From Leptothrix sp. (in: b-proteobacteria) (GTDB lineage Bacteria; Pseudomonadota; Gammaproteobacteria; Burkholderiales; Burkholderiaceae_C), in contig PNKD01000021.1 of NCBI GenBank assembly GCA_013822265.1, positions 1-43,149 of the forward strand: a stretch of DNA of 43,149 bases, written 5' to 3'. Shown here one piece after another: positions 40,153-43,149 of this stretch. The translations under genes and the position numbers were made by a program. A model generated the notes under the pieces. The model saw nothing but the letters and a program-made list of their open reading frames with translations. It searched no databases and was not told where the DNA came from. How positions within the stretch are numbered: position 1 is the first letter of the stretch; the number at the start of each line of letters is the position of its first letter.

Positions 40153-41796
40153 TCAAACTTTCGCGTCGTGCTGCAGCCAGGCGGCCGCACGCTCGGCAAT
40201 CATCAGCGTCGGTGAGTTGGTGTTGCCGCTGGTGATGGTGGGCATGACGCTGGCATCGGCGATGCGCAGCCCGGTCAGCCCCTGCACCCGCAACCGCGGG
40301 TCGACCACGGCGCCGGGTTCGCCGGCGCGGCCCATGCGGCAGGTGCCCACCGGATGGAAGATGGTGGTGCCGATGTCGCCGGCCAGGCGCGCCAGTTCCT
40401 CGTCGCTCTGGAACTGCACGCCGGGCTTGACCTCCTGCGGCCGGTACTTCGCCAGCGCCGGCATGGCGACGATGCGGCGTGTCAGGCGCAGCGAGTCGGC
40501 GGCCACCAGCCGGTCTTCGGGCGTCGAGAGGTAGCGCGCCTGGATGCGCGGCGCGTCCTCCACGCGAGGGCTGCGGATGCGGACGAAGCCGCGTGAGCTC
40601 GGGTTGAGGTTGCACACGCTGGCCGTGAAGGCGTCGTAGCGGTGCAGCGGCTGACCGAAGGCGTCCAGCGACAGCGGCTGCACGTGGTACTCGACGTTGG
40701 GCCATTCGTGGCTCGCCGACGAGCGCGTGAACGCGCCCAGCTGCGACGGCGCCATGCTCATGGGCCCGCTGCGCCGCAGCAGGTATTCCAGCCCGATGCC
40801 GAGCTTGCCCCAGGCCGAGTTGGCGATGCTGTTGAGCGTCTTCACGCCCTGCACCGAGAACACGGCGCGGATCTGCAGGTGGTCCTGCAGGTTCTCGCCG
40901 ACGCCGGGCAGGTCGTGCCGCACCTGAATGCCATGCTCACGCAGAAGCGCCCCCGGCCCGATGCCCGAGAGCTGCAGCAGTTGCGGCGTGCCGACCGCCC
41001 CGGCGCACAGCACCACCTCGCGTGCGGCGTGCACTTGGAGCGGCGCGCCGCCGCCCTCGCGCTGCACCTCCACGCCCACGGCGCGCCGGCCTTCGAGCAG
41101 CACGCGGGTGGTCGTCGCGCCCGTCCAGACCTGCAGGTTGGAACGCGAGCTGACCGGCTTCAGAAAGGCCTTGCTGGTGTTCCAGCGCACGCCGCGCTTC
41201 TGGTTGACCTCGAAGTAGCCCACGCCTTCGTTGCTGCCGGTGTTGAAGTCGTCGGTGGCCGGGATGCCGGCCTGCTGGGCCGCGCTGGCGAAGGCCTCGA
41301 GGATCTCCCAGCGCAGGCGCTGCCGCTCCACTCGCCACTCGCCGCCGCCCGCCACCGCGGGCGCGGCACCGTGGTTCGCGTCGGCGCCGCGCCAGTGGTC
41401 CTCGTGCTGCTTGAAAAACGGCAGGCAGGCCTGCCAGCCCCAGGCCGGATCGCCGGTGAGCGCCGCCCAATGCCCGTAGTCGCGCGCCTGGCCGCGCATG
41501 TAGATCATGCCGTTGATGCTGCTGCAGCCCCCCAGCACGCGGCCGCGCGGGTAGCGCAGCTGGCGGCCGTTGAGGCCGGCATCCGCCTCGGTGAAGTAGA
41601 GCCAGTCGGTGCGCGGGTTGCCGATGCAGTAGAGGTAGCCGACCGGGATGTGGATCCAGTGGTAGTTGTCGCGGCCGCCGGCCTCGAGCAGCAGCACGCG
41701 GCAGCGCGGGTCGGCCGAGAGCCGGTTGGCCAGCAGGCAGCCCGCGGTGCCGGCGCCGACGACGACGTAGTCGAACGTGAGTGCGCCCTTTGCCAT
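40153..41796 (-). CDS. GMC family FAD-dependent oxidoreductase (choline/alcohol dehydrogenase-like)
   Basis: This flavoprotein oxidises an alcohol substrate, with 547 residues and no signal peptide. The FAD motif is VVGAGTAGCLLANRL at 12-26. The family signatures are RGRVLGGCSSINGMIYMRG and GAVGTPQLLQLSGIGP, and the active-site His is in FHPVGTCRMG, followed by ASVMPTITSGNTNSPTLMIAE. It resembles the AlkJ/BetA-type dehydrogenases; the substrate is undecided. It is a single-gene unit following the marC-like gene by 31 bases on the same strand, with a terminator downstream. Confidence 0.93.
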   Translation of the reverse strand: MAKGALTFDYVVVGAGTAGCLLANRLSADPRCRVLLLEAGGRDNYHWIHIPVGYLYCIGNPRTDWLYFTEADAGLNGRQLRYPRGRVLGGCSSINGMIYMRGQARDYGHWAALTGDPAWGWQACLPFFKQHEDHWRGADANHGAAPAVAGGGEWRVERQRLRWEILEAFASAAQQAGIPATDDFNTGSNEGVGYFEVNQKRGVRWNTSKAFLKPVSSRSNLQVWTGATTTRVLLEGRRAVGVEVQREGGGAPLQVHAAREVVLCAGAVGTPQLLQLSGIGPGALLREHGIQVRHDLPGVGENLQDHLQIRAVFSVQGVKTLNSIANSAWGKLGIGLEYLLRRSGPMSMAPSQLGAFTRSSASHEWPNVEYHVQPLSLDAFGQPLHRYDAFTASVCNLNPSSRGFVRIRSPRVEDAPRIQARYLSTPEDRLVAADSLRLTRRIVAMPALAKYRPQEVKPGVQFQSDEELARLAGDIGTTIFHPVGTCRMGRAGEPGAVVDPRLRVQGLTGLRIADASVMPTITSGNTNSPTLMIAERAAAWLQHDAKV

Positions 41797-41827
41797 GTCT
41801 GTCCCTCGCAGGCCTTGCCGCGCGCGG

Positions 41828-42469
41828 TCAGCGCATGCCCTGGCCGGCCAGCACCGGGAACAGCTTGGTCAGGCCGTCGGCCAGCAGTTCCACGGCCATG
41901 GCCGCCAGGATCAGCCCCATCAGCCGCGTCATGATGTTGATGCCGGTGCGCCCCAGCACGCGGGCAATGCGCCCCGAGGCACTGAACACGATATAGGTGA
42001 CAGCGGCGATGACCACGCCGTAGGCCACCAGCACGCCGATCTGCCACAGGAAGCGCGTCTTCTCGGCGTAGATCACCACGGTCGAGATCGTGGCCGGGCC
42101 GGTGAGCAGCGGGATCGTCAGCGGCACCACGGCGATGCTGGCGCCGGCGTCGACCTTCTCCTGGCCCTCGTCGAGATCGGTGGGGCTGCTTTCGCCCGGC
42201 TGCGCATTGAGCATGGCCAGCGAGCTGATCAGCAACAGCGTGCCGCCGCCGACCTGGAACGAAGCCAGCGAGATGCCGAAAAACTCGATCACCTTCAACC
42301 CGGCCACCGCGCTGACGGCGATGACCACGAAGGCCGAAAAGGCGCTGATGCGGATGGTGCGCTGGCGCTGCGCCCGGCTGAACGACTGCGTGAAGTGAAT
42401 GAAAAAGGGCACGACGCCAATGGGATTGACGATGGCCAGCAGGGCAATCAGGGGCTTCAGCAGGTCCAT
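41828..42469 (-). CDS. MarC family integral membrane protein
   Basis: This is a 213-residue membrane protein of the MarC (UPF0056) family, with six predicted helices and the signature LLAIVNPIGVVPFFIHFT near the N-terminus. PLTIPLLTGPATISTVVIY is the second conserved block. Its function is unknown; it does not itself confer multiple antibiotic resistance. It precedes the GMC oxidoreductase gene, with 31 bases between them. Confidence 0.93.
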   Translation of the reverse strand: MDLLKPLIALLAIVNPIGVVPFFIHFTQSFSRAQRQRTIRISAFSAFVVIAVSAVAGLKVIEFFGISLASFQVGGGTLLLISSLAMLNAQPGESSPTDLDEGQEKVDAGASIAVVPLTIPLLTGPATISTVVIYAEKTRFLWQIGVLVAYGVVIAAVTYIVFSASGRIARVLGRTGINIMTRLMGLILAAMAVELLADGLTKLFPVLAGQGMR

Positions 42470-42721
42470 GTCGCGATGGTAGGCGCAGCGGCAGGGCGGG
42501 CGACCCGTGCCCTGCTGGCCGCCGGGGTGGTGGCGAGCGCCGGCGCGGCTCAGGTAAATCCCCTGGGCGCGAAAACAACACTTGACGCATGGGTCTTTAC
42601 ATGCTGGTTGCTGCGATGCCCTAATAGATAGTCTGTGTCTGGCAGCCGCACCTTTCGCATGATTGGTTCACGCAGGGTTGAGCTCCGCATGGTTTTTGAA
42701 TGGTTCTTTTGAGGGCTCCCC
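42470..42721. other. Upstream region of the RNA-binding protein gene
   Basis: About 250 bases between the divergent marC-like and RNA-binding protein genes. The stretch 42550-42710 is clearly less GC-rich than the surroundings, for example CCTAATAGATAG near 42620, and suggests a promoter with a long leader for the rightward gene, as in cold-shock-type genes. No confident -35/-10 pair was found. Confidence 0.45.
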
Positions 42722-43149
42722 GTGGGAAACAAACTGTACGTAGGTAATCTGGCCTATTCGGTGCGCGACGATTCGCTGCTCCAGGCCTTTTCGCAATTCG
42801 GCACCGTCACGTCCGCCAAGGTCATGATGGACCGTGAAACCGGGCGCTCCAAGGGCTTCGGTTTCGTGGAAATGGGCTCGGACCCCGAGGCCCAGGCGGC
42901 GATCAACGGCATGAACGGCCAGCCCCTCGACGGCCGCGCTGTGGTCGTCAACGAAGCACGCCCGCGTGAGGAGCGTCCCGGCGGCTTCGGCGGCGGCGGC
43001 GGTGGCCGCAGCAGCGGCGGTGGCGGCTACGGCGGTGGTCGCAGCGAAGGCGGTTATGGCGGTGGCGGTGGCGGCCGTGAAGGTGGCGGTGGCCGCAGCG
43101 AAGGGGGCTTTCGCAGCCCCTATGGCTCTGGCCCGCGCGGTGGTGGCGG
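42722..43149 (+). CDS. Glycine-rich RRM RNA-binding protein, cut by the right edge
   Basis: This cytoplasmic RNA-binding protein is of the small RRM type. The visible 142 residues hold one complete RRM: RNP2 is LYVGNL (residues 5-10) and RNP1 is KGFGFVEM (46-53). A Gly/Arg/Ser-rich tail with GGYGGG repeats begins near 88 and continues past the edge. The start is GTG 42722, with GAGGG 6-7 bases upstream; no ATG precedes the RRM in frame. Similar proteins are cold-induced in cyanobacteria and other bacteria. Confidence 0.93.
   Translation, partial: MGNKLYVGNLAYSVRDDSLLQAFSQFGTVTSAKVMMDRETGRSKGFGFVEMGSDPEAQAAINGMNGQPLDGRAVVVNEARPREERPGGFGGGGGGRSSGGGGYGGGRSEGGYGGGGGGREGGGGRSEGGFRSPYGSGPRGGG

Noticed and set aside
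42582..42624. TTGACG at 42582 as the -35 box of the RRM gene
   Set aside because: No acceptable -10 hexamer lies 16-18 bases downstream.
42980..43149. Short GGY/GGR DNA repeats at the right edge as a repeat array or CRISPR
   Set aside because: They are in frame with the RRM protein and code for its glycine-rich tail; there are no spacers or regular direct repeats.

Overview
The window is GC-rich, densely coded DNA from a chromosome, most probably of a betaproteobacterium of the order Burkholderiales (Rubrivivax/Leptothrix/Methylibium-like). This rests on the mnmG-rsmG-LysE-parA...parB gene order with two parS sites, the yeaG/yeaH pair, a PEP-CTERM/PrsT pair, and general protein character; no rRNA or tRNA is present to fix the taxonomy. 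No integrase, insertion sequence, CRISPR array or phage gene was seen.

Layout. 1-2899: PrkA/YeaG kinase and YeaH (cut by the left edge), a stress-signalling pair. 2900-3586: a gene-free stretch with an inverted repeat. 3587-4766: an MFS transporter broken by one frameshift. 4815-12768: chromosome segregation and tRNA/rRNA modification cluster on the minus strand (mnmG, rsmG, LysE-type exporter, parA, GNAT, hydrolase, membrane protein, parB). argC lies inside it on the opposite strand, and parS sites lie in rsmG and mnmG. 12939-13205: a YkgJ-type cysteine-cluster protein.

13330-17950 is the most interesting part. It holds a LuxR-type regulator without luxI, a 65-residue peptide with a double-glycine leader, an HlyD-type adaptor and an ABC exporter with a complete C39 peptidase triad, all on the minus strand. 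A lux-box-like element (CTGT-N8-ACAG) lies just upstream of the peptide gene and a second, one-mismatch copy lies upstream of luxR. The simplest reading is a quorum-responsive peptide secretion system: LuxR senses an acyl-homoserine lactone (or similar), switches on the peptide operon and perhaps itself, and C39/HlyD cleave and export the peptide. The mature peptide would be acidic, lack Cys and aromatic residues, and begin and end with LPRVS. That does not resemble a typical pore-forming bacteriocin, so a signal or surface role is possible.

18406-21835: a translationally coupled S33-type secreted peptidase plus NatAB-like ABC exporter. 21954-23983: a glutaredoxin-fold protein with no cysteine at all and a periplasmic thioredoxin/TPR protein. 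24082-27962: PrsT TPR protein followed by a PEP-CTERM-like surface protein with a good sigma-54 promoter candidate and a strong terminator. 28040-30282: an EAL-like/HDOD protein with a decayed, internally deleted tandem copy. 30487-42469: mostly housekeeping or stand-alone genes (DUF427, pirin, DUF4397 lipoprotein, SRAP/YedK, DUF456, NnrU, polyamine-binding protein, long-chain acyl-CoA ligase, HDOD, GMC oxidoreductase, MarC). The right edge cuts a glycine-rich RRM RNA-binding protein.

All functional calls come from reading the sequence and remembered family motifs; no database search was run.
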